A stretch of DNA of 64,000 bases from Oncomelania hupensis (taxonomy: Eukaryota; Mollusca; Gastropoda; Littorinimorpha; Pomatiopsidae), in NCBI GenBank assembly GCA_036898135.1, contig CM072511.1, forward strand, positions 23,353,631 to 23,417,630. Direction: 5' to 3'. The first letter of the stretch is position 1. The number at the start of each line of letters is the position of its first letter. A program made the position numbers and the translations under genes. Of the stretch, positions 36,533 to 48,840 are shown piece by piece. Under the pieces are notes generated by a model, which was not told the DNA's origin, did no database searches, and was given only the letters and a program-made list of their open reading frames with translations.

Positions 36533-38250
36533 CCCACCCACCGCTGAAGGCGCTACAGATATCTCACGAGATTTCGCGGGCTTTGGCTGGCCGCAAGGCT
36601 AGGTAGTCATTCTGTGCCTAACTCTCACACGAGAAGGAGCAATGCTCTGAAAGATCTCTCTAGCAGCGACTAATCAGGTGACGGGTGAAATTCATTCATC
36701 ACAATATAGCCAAAGCCTGACATTGTCAAAAAGGTAAATGATCAATCTTTTGTTTCATCGCGATTTATTGATATTATTATGTTTGTGAAGTCTTGCCATG
36801 TTTTATGATTGTGAACCTTTGTAAAACTTTGGTTGACCACGTGGCTGACCGCGACCAGTTTTCGAAACCACGAGGTAGCCCATACTGTCCAACTGTTGTT
36901 TCTCCTATGTGTATTATTGCAGACCAGTGGCTGTACTGGAGAATGTGTATATTGTTAATTACTTCTCCATGTGGTTAGATAGCCATGTATGTATATGTAT
37001 AGGAATTATGTTGGAGATGCCAGTGGACCACGGACTTGTATAAGTGGACGCTATCACTGAGGGCTGTTTCTGCCATCAGTGAGACGCTCTGCACACCCTC
37101 AGTAAACAAGGCGTTGCAGAAACTCGTCTTATGTTTTGCAGACGAGCAGGCTTGTTCGTCCGATGCAGGAGATAGACCACTGAGAGTCAACCCTGACATT
37201 CGGCCTGCAATGGAGCATCGAGCACTGAGCTCTGATAGCCCAATAGTCAACAACCAAGGATGAGACACCATCACCATACATCAACGAATCAGCTAAGTGC
37301 ACAAGAAGAATTGCACTAACACTGATCTAGAAGGACTGTGCGATAGTGCACTCTCCTGAAAACGAACATTAGGCCAACCAGAACAAATAGCCTAATGATG
37401 AGACAGCAGCAAATATCAAGAACACACAGTAGCAGCATAGACCCATCAAGGAGTGAACTACTCGAAGTGAAGTTGGACATTTAAGTTAATATAGTGTTTA
37501 GATGATTATGTATAGAGAAGAGGAAATAACTGTGTGATATTTACTGTTAACAAGTGGCTGGACTACCTATGTGTCATAGTCGTGCGAGAGCTAGTGTGTC
37601 AGTGAATCTTTATCATTTTCTCCCTATCTCTATAACCCTATCCGCACACAGACCGGGCTAAACATATAAATGTATTAAGATTAGTCACAGGGTGATTATA
37701 CTAGCCGATCTCCGCCGACGATAGACGAGTCGGTAATAGCATTCCATTGTGCAGAGCCCAGAAACAATAGACCCACCGTCACAAGGGATGATGATTATGA
37801 TGATGATGAAGATGATGGATGAAGGACGGCTGTATAAATCGTAGTATTCTATATATATGCTAGTATTGACTTGAATCTACGTTGAACATAAAGTAGGATC
37901 CAGTAGTTCGACGAACGACTAGGGAAAAGAGCGAAACGATGAGAAAGTATTAGGAAGTGGGTGGGATAGTGACATGGCTAGAGGCTGGTGTTTGTGTGGG
38001 TGAGGGATGTTGTGGGAGGGTGTTGGTGTAGAGGGACGGGGAAAGGGGAGGGAGGAGGTTATAGCTTGTTTAGAGGGAGACTACTGAAAGAGGGTGTAAA
38101 TGACGATGAAGAGTTTTCTGCTATTGTGGTTTCAGAGCTACATGTACGCAACAAACTTTTTTGTGTGTGTAGAAGCGTCTACTGCCGTGATACATTTAAT
38201 TTCCATTCCTTCCTCTTCATGAAGGTAATAATAACGACGGTTGTGTTGTT
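36533..38250. other. No gene recognised
   Basis: Ordinary-composition sequence. Open frames up to 100 codons at 36975-37277 overlap on both strands and match no family I recognise. Short GAT tract near 37790-37815. Confidence 0.4.
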
Positions 38251-38257
38251 GTTGTTA

Positions 38258-38270
38258 ATCATGATGATGG

Positions 38271-38311
<41 letters not shown>

Positions 38312-38323
38312 GTGATGATGATT

Positions 38324-38377
<54 letters not shown>
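38258..38377 (+). repeat. (GAT)n microsatellite
   Basis: About 40 GAT units with a few GGT/TAT changes. Confidence 0.95.
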
Positions 38378-38445
38378 TATATTTACTCTATTGGGTGTAG
38401 AACAATGTCCGAAAAAATATAATGGAATCGGATTAGATGAGGAAG

Positions 38446-38448
<3 letters not shown>

Positions 38449-38544
<96 letters not shown>

Positions 38545-38573
38545 AAGAGAAAAAAGAGAGAGAGAGAGAGAGA
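38449..38573 (+). repeat. (GA)n microsatellite
   Basis: About 60 GA units, then GAAAGA variants. Arg/Glu and Ser/Leu frames are artefacts. Confidence 0.95.
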
Positions 38574-39173
38574 TTTGACATTTGGACATCGTCCTTTTAC
38601 TTCCCAAAAAAAATTACTTACATACAGTTCACACAATCTTCGGGCCACCAGCCCATAGAAAGCAAGCAAGCAAGCAAAAACGAGGCTTTACGCCCATAGA
38701 AAGGAAGGAAGGAAAAACGAGGCTTTACGTCCTATATTTTAAAAAAGTTAAGGACAATAAAATTGGGCTAGGTAGAGTTGCAAGTCACATGGTTCATAAA
38801 CATTGCATAGTTCTGTAAACTTAATATAATTTCATTTGAATTTATGAGGAAGTAACATGCTCGTAGAATTCTGTTCGTAATTTTAGGGCATGGAACATAA
38901 ACAAACAACTTCGTTGCGTATTTTAGTAGATGGACACATGATTGAACATGGAAAGTTCAATACTTAGCTCTTACATCATTGTATGAGAGAAAGAAAGAGT
39001 GGGTAGTTAGAAGAGACGGATGGGTGAAGAGAGCAGAGGTAGCATACATTTTTAGTCACGACGAGGTACTTATTCTTAGTGAGTGCCTGATTATCTTATC
39101 GATTCTAGTATTCATATTGCAATCTCGCATCCAGACATCACACCAATGCGGCGAGACAAAGAGATGGAGGGGG

Positions 39174-39236
<63 letters not shown>

Positions 39237-39736
39237 TGTGTGTCTGCCTTCTCCTCTGCTGCTGCTAATGACATTACGTAAGATGCGTTTGCTATTGTTT
39301 CCGCCTCTGCCAATGATGACGATAATAATAATGGCGATATTGTGGATTTTGATTTTTAAAAAATAATGTGTTATTAGAGAATGTTGGCCAAGCTAATTTC
39401 AACTGGATTTAGAACTTTAATTCGTTTTCAGTCTAGTTCGAACTTTTAGTTTTTCAACTTTTGCGACATTCTCTTCCTTTTCCACAAATATTGCTTTGTT
39501 TTGTTTTATTTTACCTTGGTTTTGTTTCGTTTCGAATCCGATGCAAAAAGAAGGTATTTAGGAGCTTTGAAAATGACAACCACAGAAGTGGAATTTGTTC
39601 CGATCAATACTTTTTAATTTGCAGACAAATCGGACCCGTCCTTGCCATACAGTTATGAGTTGGCCATTTTAATTAAGTCTTGTTAGGTAGGAGATTGTTT
39701 TTTAAGAGCAAGTTTTGTTGTTGTTTATACACAGGA
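38574..39736. other. No gene recognised; (GA)n at 39170-39234
   Basis: GAAACGAGGCTTTACG-type sequence is repeated at about 38678 and 38713, with AGCAAGCAAGCAAGC and GGAAGGAAGGAA before each. TAAGATGCGTTTGCTATTGTTTC near 39280 recurs at 44920. No gene. Confidence 0.45.
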
Positions 39737-39739
39737 AAC

Positions 39740-41252
39740 CCCCCGTGGGGGTGTCCAGGGTTTCTTGTATAAATAGTATCCCCACTTTCTGTCGTTTACA
39801 TTTGTTTTATCTCGCTCCTACTCTGCTCTACTAATCTACTGTCTTCTTCGCTAGGCCAGTCACCTATATTTTTTCTTGAAAACTCTCCATAAACTCCTCA
39901 GTTGGGTATATGGGGCCTGTTGGGTCAGCTTGGGGATAATGGACGCTTTCTGCCAAATGGTCACCATGGCGTTTTATGGTATTATTATTTAGCAATGTAG
40001 GCATTTTATATGTATGTGTTTTGTTGATATTTTATAATGATGTTTACAGTCTATTTTACTTTTGTAAAAGGGGTTTCGATAATTTAGAGTAAAGCCTCAG
40101 CGTCCCTTGCATGGGATGCCTCCATTGTAAAGTGACCTGCTGTTGGAATGCCTTCAGTTACCATCCTATCTTATGCTATCCTATCCCGTAACTCGAAGGT
40201 CGTTGGGGCACCACAGATGATCGTGTAACCAGTGTACTCTATCTTTCTCTGTCCTCAGCAACCCTCATGGCTTCGCTCAGTGTCAAAAGCTAGTCCAATC
40301 TCGAATGTTGTCTTCTCACCTCTTTTTCTGTCTCACTCTTCTTCTGCCTCCTTGCACTGTGTTTTTCAGGATGGTCTTTGCAAGGCCTGATGCTCTGCTG
40401 GCGTGGCCATACCATCGGAGTTTCCGTTTCTTCATCATTGTGAACATGTCATCGTGTTGTCCAATGGCTTGTGTGATGGACTTCGTCAGAATGCCCGGAA
40501 GTCTTCTGTAGCACCTCATCTCCATGCTTTGTATTCTTCGTTGTAGATCTGCTGTGAATATCCATGTTTCGCAAGCGTATAGGAAGATGGAGATAACAAG
40601 GGAGCGCAACAAGCTTACCCTGGAATGTAAACTGATGGTCCTGTCTTTCCAAGTGGGCTTCAACCTTGTCAGGGCACTTCAACCTTGTCAGGGCAGCAGT
40701 TGTTTGTGCGATCCTGGACTTATTGTCTGATACAATGGCTCCTAAATATTTGAAGCTATGCACTGTGTTGAGGGATTGGCCTTGGACTTTGATGTCCATA
40801 TTAATGCCATTGGTGTTGTTGGTCATTATTTTGGTCTTCTCTGCACTTGTTTTCATTCCATATGATCTGGATGTGGTGTCAAGCCTTTGTACCAGCTGTT
40901 CAAATTCTTGTTCCTCTCCATCTAATCCATCGATGTCATCCGCAAAAACGGAGGTTGGAGATTGCTCCACCCCCTATGCTGACTGTGCCTTCGTGATCTC
41001 CAAGGGCATTTGACATGATGCGCTCTAGGAAGATGTTGAAGAGTGTTGGAGAGAGTATGCATCCTTGACGCACACCGATTGTTGTTCTGAACCAGTTCCT
41101 GATGGCGCTGTTGTGGAGGACTGCGTCAGGGTTGTTTCAGCAGATCCGTTTTACGGATCAAGGGTGAGCCCTCTTTCAACCAAGTTGTGATCCTGATTCA
41201 GCTCTTTGTAGTCCGCTGGACCCTATAAACAATGACCAACTAACTAACTAAC
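39740..41252 (+). mobile_element. R570 retroposon split by an RTE-like LINE insertion
   Basis: The 5' part (39740-40159) runs from the CCCCGTGGGGGTGTCC head to GGAATGCCTTCAGT. The 3' part (41129-41252) resumes with GGTTGTTTCAGCAGATC and ends in (TAAC)n. In intact copies these segments are nearly adjacent, so the ~969 bp between them are a later insertion. Confidence 0.85.
40160..41128 (-). pseudogene. RTE-like LINE fragment inserted in R570
   Basis: Minus strand from 41128: NWFRTTIGVRQGCILSPTLF and a FADDIDG catalytic box (about 40950), then YGMKTSAEKTKIMTNNTNG, SFKYLGAIVSD, MRCYRRLPGI, KKRKLRWYGHA. This is the longest copy here and the only one reaching the RT catalytic motif. An extra T just before the FADD box and later indels break the frame. 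The 3' end at 40160 shows a decayed GGATAG tail. Confidence 0.88.
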
Positions 41253-41261
41253 ACACAGAAA

Positions 41262-41600
41262 ATGGGAGAATCAAACACAGGACTGCTAGAATTCCAAATT
41301 TACAATAGATCATTTACACAGAGAAATTGGCATGGTGGGCTAGGCTCTTCGTGGATGAACTTCGTCACAGAACTGGTCTCCCCTTACCAACCCAGACGCG
41401 AACTCAGGTCAGGGACTCGGTGTAGACTTGAAACCCCCAGTGTGCGCACAAGCAACGCGACCAAAAAGACTATTGGAATACGCTCCTTCACAAATGCTGC
41501 ACCCACTCTGTGGAACTCCCTTCCCCTGAGCTTGAAGCAAGCTCCATCCCTGCCAAGCTTCAGGAAAGGACTAAAAACTTACCTGTTACAAGATGGTTGA
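41262..41600 (+). pseudogene. CR1/L2-type LINE ORF2 C-terminus
   Basis: Reads WMNFVTELVSPYQPRRELRS, then IRSFTNAAPTLWNSLPLSLK and FRKGLKTYLLQDG-stop. This is the conserved end of CR1/L2-like ORF2 proteins, with the reverse transcriptase missing through 5' truncation. A ~50-bp 3' UTR and an (ATC)n tail (41650-41735) follow. Confidence 0.75.
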
Positions 41601-41649
41601 ATCACCATCTTAGTGCGAATACGGACATGGATTTTTTTTGGCGCCTTAC

Positions 41650-41670
41650 AAGATCATTATCATCATCATT

Positions 41671-41735
<65 letters not shown>
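41650..41735 (+). repeat. (ATC)n tail of the LINE fragment
   Basis: Perfect ATC triplets directly after the 3' UTR-like ACAAGATCATTATC. Confidence 0.9.
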
Positions 41736-41891
41736 GTCACCGATGTTTTCGAGAAAGGAAATGGTATTAGCAGTATTGTTCAAACCACTGACCTGTTAAT
41801 TGTAAACAAATTGTTCTTTTATAGCGCGCTTTCGCAGACCAAAGAGTTGTTCAAGGCACTGACTGAAGCAATAGTCTTACTCAAGCCGCCT

Positions 41892-42122
41892 AAGGCGCCA
41901 AATTATTGTTTCTCTTTAGTAGTTATTTAGCATTACTATCAACATGGAAAAATGATGCTTGTGTTAGTTTTGTGCCATTGTTCGCAGCAGAATTAATTGT
42001 ATTGTATTGTTGTGTTATATTATGTTGCATTATGTTGTGTTGTATGTGGAAATGTGAATTTATTGAAAACGTGTCATTTTCATTAACCTCCCGTGGGCGT
42101 GCGGGGATTTCAGTATAAATAG
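41892..42122 (+). repeat. ~230-bp direct repeat, copy A (5'-extended R570 head)
   Basis: From GCCAAATTATTGTTTCTC through AACATGGAAAAATGATGC and ATGTGGAAATGTGAATTTATT to the R570 head with CAGTATAAATAGTAT. Repeated at 43608-43855. The R570 body is missing here because of a LINE insertion. Confidence 0.8.
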
Positions 42123-42144
42123 TATTTAATAATAATAATAATAA

Positions 42145-42175
<31 letters not shown>

Positions 42176-43597
42176 AAGAAGAAGAAGAAGAAGAAGAAGA
42201 ACGTACATTTATATAGCGCAGTTTCCTGAAAAATGCCCAGGCTCACTGTGCTTCACAATTAAAAACTTAATTTAAGAATATGTAAAAAGAACACATTTTA
42301 TGTAAACACTTCACACTTAAAAAGGAAGTCATAAACAATAATACAAGAGCAGTGACAAAGCCATGCATAGCACAACAAAAACAATCAGGACATATCTGCG
42401 GCACACACTAAAATCGTTGACAATGACAATACATGTATACAAAATAATAAGTTAAGAATAAGGCATGGCTGGAGAGGAACAAGAACTTGAACAGCTGGTA
42501 CAGAGGCTTGACACCACCTCCAGAGCCTATGGAATGGAAATAAGTGCAGAGAAGACCAAAATGATGACCAACAATACCAATGGCATCAATACGGACATCA
42601 AAGTCCAAGGCCAATCCCTCAACACAGTGCATAGCTTCAAATATTTAGGAGCCATTGTATCAGACAATGGGTCCCGACAGGAATTCCTCTCCAGGATCGC
42701 ACAAACAACTGCTGCCCTGACAAGGTTGAAGCCCATTTGGAAAGACAGGACCATCAGTCTACATTCCAAAGTAAGACTGCTGCGCTCCCTTGTCATCTCC
42801 ATCTTCCTATATGCTTGCGAAGCATGGACCCTCACAGCAGATCTCCAACGAAGAATACAAAGCATGGAGATGATGTGCTACAGAAGACTTCTGGGCATTT
42901 CCTATACCCAGCACATCACCAACGACGAAGTCCGACAGACCATCACACAAGCCATTGGACAACACGATGACCTGCTAACAGTGGTGAAGAAACGGAAACT
43001 CCGATGGTATGGCCACGTCACCAGATCATCAGGCCTTGCAAAGACTATTCTGCAAGGCACAGTGCAAGGAGGTAGAAGAAGAGGGAGACCGAAAAAGAGG
43101 TGGGAAGACAACATTCGAGAATGGACTGGTTTGACACTGAGCGAAGCCATCAGGGCTGCTGAGGACAGAGAAAGATGGAGTATGCTGGTTAAACGATCAT
43201 CTGTGGTGCCCCTACGACCTTCGGGTTACGGGACAGGATAGGATAGGATAGGAAGGCATGGATAGTGCATATCGAACCTCAGTCAAGACAGTCATAATCT
43301 CAGAGAGCAGCACAGGATCAGAAAATAAAATATGATCAGTCAGAGTAGTATTGTCTGAACAGGTGTGTTTTAAGTGCTCGCTTGAAGGCTTGAGTGGTAG
43401 GAATAAGTCGAATATGTGCTGGTAAAGTGTTCCATTGTTTCGGGGCAGAATAAGCAAATGTTCTCGCTCCGTAGGATTTCGTGCGGATTCTAGGGATGCA
43501 CAGGGTGCGCGAGTCAGCAGAGGAGTGCAACTGGCGGGAAGGAGTATAGACCGAGAGTAGTTGAAATAATCCAGAAAGTGGGGATACTATTTATACT
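42123..43597 (-). mobile_element. 5'-truncated LINE (minus), itself interrupted by an RTE fragment
   Basis: Minus strand: ORF2 C-terminal coding at 43530-43336 (TFAYSAPKQWNTLPAHIRLI, ALKTHLFRQYYSD-stop), then interrupted sequence, then the AGCGCA-type 3' end at about 42240-42205 and a TTC/ATT tail (42123-42203). The segment 43571-43597 is an inverted R570 piece (reverse of AGTATAAATAGTATCCCC), which may reflect 5' inversion during insertion. Confidence 0.65.
42464..43252 (+). pseudogene. RTE-like LINE fragment with the longest intact C-terminal frame
   Basis: 258 open codons: YGMEISAEKTKMMTNNTNG, FKYLGAIVSDNGSRQE, LVISIFLYACEAWTL, MMCYRRLLGISYTQHITNDE, KKRKLRWYGHVTRS and GRRRGRPKKRWEDNIREWTG. 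It lies downstream of the RT catalytic site, so it has no enzyme activity by itself. The 5' end is truncated, the 3' end is GGATAGGATAGGATAGG. It sits inside the minus-strand LINE 42123-43597. Confidence 0.9.
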
Positions 43598-43607
43598 ATT
43601 TCCACTT

Positions 43608-44425
43608 TGCCAAATTATTGTGTCTCTTTATTAGATATTTAGCATTACTAGCAACATGGAAAAATGATGCTTTGTGCCATTTTCCCAAGCTGAATGAATT
43701 GTGTTGTATTGTTGTGTTTTATTATGTTGCATTATGTTCTGTTATATGTGGAAATGTGAATTTATTGAAAACGGTGTCTTTTTCATTACCCCTCATTCCC
43801 CCCATCCCCCATCCCACCCCGTGGGGGTGCCGGGGATTTCAGTATAAATAGTATCCCCACTTTCTGGAAATTTAGTGCTTTAAATTCCCACTGTCGCTGT
43901 CATTCTCATTTGTTCTTTCTCATTCCTACTCTGTTCTATCAATCCACTATACTATCTTCTTCTTCGCTAGACCAGTCACCTACCTTTTTTCTGGAAAACT
44001 CTTTCGGGACAAAACTCCTCATTTGTGTGTGAGGTCTGTTGGATTAGCTTGGAAATATTGGACGCTTTCTGCCAGGTGGTCACTGGGGTTTCCTATGATG
44101 TTATTATTTGGCAATGTAGGCATTTTATATGTATGTGTTTTGTTGATATTTTATCATAATGTTTATATTCTATTTTGTTTTTGTAAACGGGGGTTCAGCG
44201 TCCCCTGCGTGGGATGTCTTTATTGTAAAGTGACCGGCTGGTGGAGTGCCTTCAGTGTTGCCACTAGGGTTGTTTCGGCAGATTTTTTATACGGATTGGG
44301 GGTGAGTCCTCTTTCAGCGAAGTTGTGGTCTTGATTTTGTGGTCCTGATTCGGCTATACTGGTCCTGATTTGGCTCGGAAGAATCCGCTGGACCTAAAGC
44401 AATAATCATGTAATGTAGGCCTAAT
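43608..44425 (+). mobile_element. R570 retroposon with the 5' extension (direct repeat copy B)
   Basis: 5' extension (43608-43815) as in copy A, then the CCCCGTGGGGGTGCC head, CAGTATAAATAGTATCC and the body. The 3' end is a chimera of both subfamily ends: a CTTGATTTTGTGGTCCTGATTCGGC segment followed by GGTCCTGATTTGGCTCGG and TAAAGCAATAATCATG with a short TAATG tail. Confidence 0.85.
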
Positions 44426-44997
44426 GTATCTTTTTTATTAACACAAAAGTTTGTCGTATTTATTTTTTAGTTCTTAAAAACGTAGAATTCATAGAGGAAA
44501 ATGTTCAGAAGACCGGAAATAAGGACAGCGCTTAAAATTGTTATTAACAATAATTGAGATTTATGACGACACGAAGCAATTATGTCTCTGTTTCAAATTC
44601 GCAATGAATCGATAAGCCATTTTTTCAATAGGCGTGTGTTGACCTTTAAGTTAATATTTATAATCACGCGATCCGAGATTCAGAAGTTAATACATTTATA
44701 ACTTAGCGACATTCAGAACGACGGTAACGTCAACGTTATTATCGTCATTATCATCATCATCGTCATCACCATCATCATCATCTTCATCACTACCTCCACC
44801 ACCACCACCACTACCATCACCATCATTTTAAAAAAATCAACCTTTCCCCTTTGTAGTTCGGAGTTTTATTTGGAATAAATGTTTGCAATGTATTTTTCCC
44901 ATATATGTTTATTGCAATGTAAGATGCGTTTGCTATTGTTTCAGCAATACATTTCTTACCTTCTCTGTTGGAGTCAATAAAATACTCTTGAATCCTC
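44426..44997. other. No gene recognised; ATC-rich 44735-44826
   Basis: Degenerate ATC/CAC triplets at 44735-44826; otherwise AT-rich. Confidence 0.5.
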
Positions 44998-45080
<83 letters not shown>

Positions 45081-45081
45081 T
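44998..45081 (+). repeat. (ATC)n microsatellite
   Basis: About 27 perfect units. Poly-Met, poly-His and poly-Asp frames are artefacts. Confidence 0.97.
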
Positions 45082-45316
45082 TATCATCTCCAACACAAAC
45101 CACCACCAACAATAGCAGCAGCAACCGCAACCACGACAACATAAAACATTACTCATTCCAATTTTTTTAAACTGTATTATCCTTTTGCAAAGCTCAGTGA
45201 TCCCTCTTCTCACTCCCTCCCCCATACTATCCACCACCACCACCCCCACCTCCTCCCTCCCACTCACCCCCATTCCTCTTATGTAAGAAATTACGAATAC
45301 CAATACATTTTTTGCC

Positions 45317-45675
45317 CTATAGGTCATCCCTTACAATCGTATTTTTTTTCTCAGGTAAGTGCGAATCCGTCCAGTGTTTACATTTTAAACGCATGTTTGA
45401 TTGCAGTGTTACCCCTTGGCGCAGAACGTACTTTCTGTGAACGAAGTTCGCCCCGTCCGTACTTCCACCTCGAACTTTGACCTTTGCTCGTACGTCACTG
45501 TAGTCTTTCCTGTTCCCTGTGGACCAGTGATCAACCACATGCCCCTTGTTTGACGGTCTTGGTTGTAATGCTGGCGATGGTGTGTGAGTGAATTATTGTT
45601 TCCTATTGTGGAGGGAACTTGGCGATGGGGAGAGGGAGGGTGTGAGTGTAGATACGTACGATAGGCCTTCTTCAA
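45317..45675 (-). other. Two overlapping open frames, possible degraded coding sequence
   Basis: One minus frame contains WLITGPQGTGKTT, a perfect P-loop (GxxxxGKT) match, but nothing after it resembles an NTPase. The other frame reads STGNRKDYSDV and FVHRKYVLRQG. Both cannot be real. No splice or homology support, so this is left unassigned. Confidence 0.2.
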
Positions 45676-45681
45676 ACATCG

Positions 45682-45788
45682 TGGTTAATGTGTGTTTGGG
45701 TGTGTGTGTTTGTGTGTGTGCGTGTGTGTGTGAATGTGGGTGTGTGCGTGTGTGTGCAATGTGTGGGTGCGTGCGTTTGTGTATGAGA
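45682..45788 (+). repeat. TG-rich microsatellite
   Basis: Imperfect TG/GTGCG repeat. Confidence 0.85.
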
Positions 45789-45807
45789 GAGTGGAGAGAG
45801 AGAGATT

Positions 45808-45870
45808 CAGTCAAGCGCTATGAGCTTTTGTGAGGAAGGGCGCTGTACAAATGTTAATTCTTGTTGTTGT

Positions 45871-45926
<56 letters not shown>

Positions 45927-45955
45927 ATAGGAGGAGGAGGAGGAGGAGGAGAAGG
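45808..45955 (+). repeat. Retroposon 3' end (AGCGCTATGAGC...GGCGCTGTACAAA) with (TAG)n/(GAG)n tail
   Basis: AGCGCTATGAG and GGGCGCTGTACAAATG are the plus-strand form of the 3' end seen at 4.6 and 42.2 kb. It is followed by TTGTTGTTG, 17 or so TAG units and GGA units. Confidence 0.65.
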
Positions 45956-48085
45956 AGTAGAAAATAGCCTTTGCTTGGTTCGTCGGAGACAAGTTGGGCA
46001 TCAGCTAATGTAGTCGTAACATTCATTCACCCTAGCCATCAATGATCACAGTAGCTTTCAGTCAATCAATATTCACAATAACTTTCAGACAAACGGCCTA
46101 ATCGACCATAACACTAGTCAAACACAGCGTGAAGGCCACTACAGTTGAAGGTCCTTTCGGGCGTACGTATTCTTACTCCGTTTTGTCAGGGTGACCGATG
46201 TCCTTCGGCATGATGAAATAAAGTCATCCGTCACTTTGACAGTAATGTCTAAGAAAAACTTGGCATGTGGTACCGTGTGTTGTGGATTCCCTACTTCCGT
46301 GATCCTATACAAGCGATGATAGTAATAATAATACAGGATCCTATCACTTAGGTACTATGCTGTTCGTTTTAGAAGGGACGTGGGAATAGCTTTCAGTGGG
46401 AACGGGCAAAATACAGCTAGAAATGTCTCGTAATTAGACGACGTTGAGCGCAGGTTTATCAACTTTGGACGGGAATGGTTTAGTTGGAAAGCTTTATAAC
46501 TACGACACCTGCCTTGTTACAGGGCATCAGTGAACAGGCTGTGGGGATAACAAATTGGAGTTCCACAGATCGATTCCAGCATCGTGGCTGAATGGACCAT
46601 TGGCGTGTAAACAAGTGCTTGGATGCAACCTCTGGAAACAAAAAGCATATAAAACGAGCGCACAATACACAACCACCCCAGTCCACCTAGCTGAAAATGG
46701 GTACCCGGCTCTGTTTTAAAACCGGGGAATGTTAAGAGAGAGAGGGGTGGGGGAGCGTGAGAGAGAAAGAGAGAGAAGATAAGATGGGCACTGACCTCAT
46801 TAAGCTGGACCAGAGAATAGGGAGGTCCCAAACACCTCTGTCACTCAGACCGAAAAGGGTTCTGGAAACGCTACCACATTTACTTTTAGGACTACCTTTG
46901 CTGAAGTTTCTTATATCGGAATCGTCCGACAAGGAAGAATTTAAATGCCAAACAACGTAATATTTGTCATGTAGATTTCAATCAGTTAGATACATTCATT
47001 ATAGAACTGGGACTTAGAGGACGTTTGGGTGCACCGATGATATGTTTTTTCCATTCTTTTCAGTTCATAATCGCCTCAAAAATGTATGATTCCGAATGCA
47101 AGTACCTTTGTTTCAAAAAACGAGCCTTATTTGCGCTCTTTCGAGAAAGTAAGATATTTTGTCCATGAATGTTTCAGTTCGATTTTCTGTATTCTTTCTT
47201 TGTCGTTTTAAGTGACAAAGGTCTTTTACTCTGAAGATGTTTCATTTAAATTTTGATGTATGCGCCTGTCTCTCTGTCGCGCCTGTTTTTGTATCTCTGT
47301 CTCTCTCTGCCCCTCTGTCTTCTCTGTCTCTTTCTCTGTATATATATGTATGTCTCTCTCTCTCTCTCGCTCCCTTTCTTTCAGTCCCATCTCCGTCATT
47401 GTCGTTGGTTGTTGGTTGTTTTATTAACGTCTTCTTCACCAAAATGATAAGACGCACATTCATATTCACACACGCATTCACACATGCACGCATACATGCG
47501 CACTCACACACCACATTAACTTAAATAATCAAATGAACCGAGTCACTGGAGAATCAATTAAAGCTTTGGCCAACCTAACGCTCACATCAAAACTGATATT
47601 ATCAATAGAACTCACCGTCATTGTCTTTGTGTACCTATATAGCCGTCGTGATTGTAGTTTTTTTTTGGTTTGTTTTTTAACCCTTCTGCTTGTTGTTCAC
47701 TGTTAAACTGCTACTTCGGATTGTGCATCATTCCCTTGTAGCAGCATTCTTGGTTTAATGGAGGTAATAATCGCAAAATAATTGAACGATACCGTAAAGA
47801 TTTTTAGGGGGCGAATATTAACATTCCATCCATTAGATTTGAAGCGCTGCACAAAAAGCCACCCCTAATGCATTGAAAATGATGCCCCGTGGGTTTTAAA
47901 AAAATGCAAATAGCCCTCAAAACCTCTAGCCTCTAAAATTGCTCAGAAGTTGCGATTCAGAGGCCATCGGATTTCGGAGCACAGGGTTTAACTGAATGAA
48001 TCAATCCCCATCGGCATTATGAAAGGTAATGCATTATTAAACATAGCTTAGAGGGGGGAAACTGGGGTTGGATAGGGATAAAGAC
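45956..48085. other. No gene recognised
   Basis: CT-rich stretch at about 47265-47385. GATCCTGTATTATTATTAC (minus, about 46320-46340) resembles the tRNA-SINE 3' end. No convincing ORF. Confidence 0.4.
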
Positions 48086-48216
48086 GAAGAAAAAGAAGTA
48101 AGAGAGAGAGAGAGGGGGGGGAAGGAGGGAGGGATAGGTTGGGTGAGGTGGGGTAGGGCTCACATTAATTGGAATAGAGTGTGGACAATATATGTAATAT
48201 GTCCCCAAGGGCGAGA

Positions 48217-48309
<93 letters not shown>

Positions 48310-48489
48310 AGAGAATTCTGTTTTGCAAGGTTTAAAGAGTTCGCGCTTTCAAAAGAGTGAGACGGCGAGAGAGAGAGAGAAGAGAGAGAGAAGGAGGGAG
48401 GGATAGGTTGGGTGAGGTGGGGTAGGGCTCACATTATTTGGAATAGAGTGTGGACAATATAATTATGTAATATGTCCCCAAGGGCGAGA

Positions 48490-48533
<44 letters not shown>

Positions 48534-48604
48534 TGTTTTGCAAGGTTTAAAGAGTTAGCGCTTTTAAAAGAGTGAGACGGCGAGAGAGAGAGAGAGAGGG
48601 GGGG

Positions 48605-48641
<37 letters not shown>

Positions 48642-48685
48642 CTGTTTTGCAAGGTTTAAAGAGTTAGCGCTTTTAAAAGAGTGAG

Positions 48686-48756
<71 letters not shown>

Positions 48757-48840
48757 AAGAGAGAGAGAGAATTCTGTTTTGCAAGGTTTAAAGAGTTAGC
48801 GCTTTTAAAAGAGTGAGACGGCGAGAGAGAGAGAAAGAGA
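48086..48840 (+). repeat. GA-rich nested tandem duplication
   Basis: A ~100-bp segment from GAAGGAGGGAGGGATAGG to CCCCAAGGGCGAGAGATGG occurs at 48119-48220 and again at 48391-48497. A ~60-bp segment (GAATTCTGTTTTGCAAGG...GAGTGAGACGG) occurs four times near 48312, 48529, 48640 and 48769. (GA)n tracts separate them. One CGCGC to AGCGC change separates the first copy from the rest. Confidence 0.9.

Noticed and set aside
36975..37277. Possible coding region with ~100-codon frames on both strands
   Set aside because: Overlapping frames on both strands, no family resemblance and no splice signals that would choose one.
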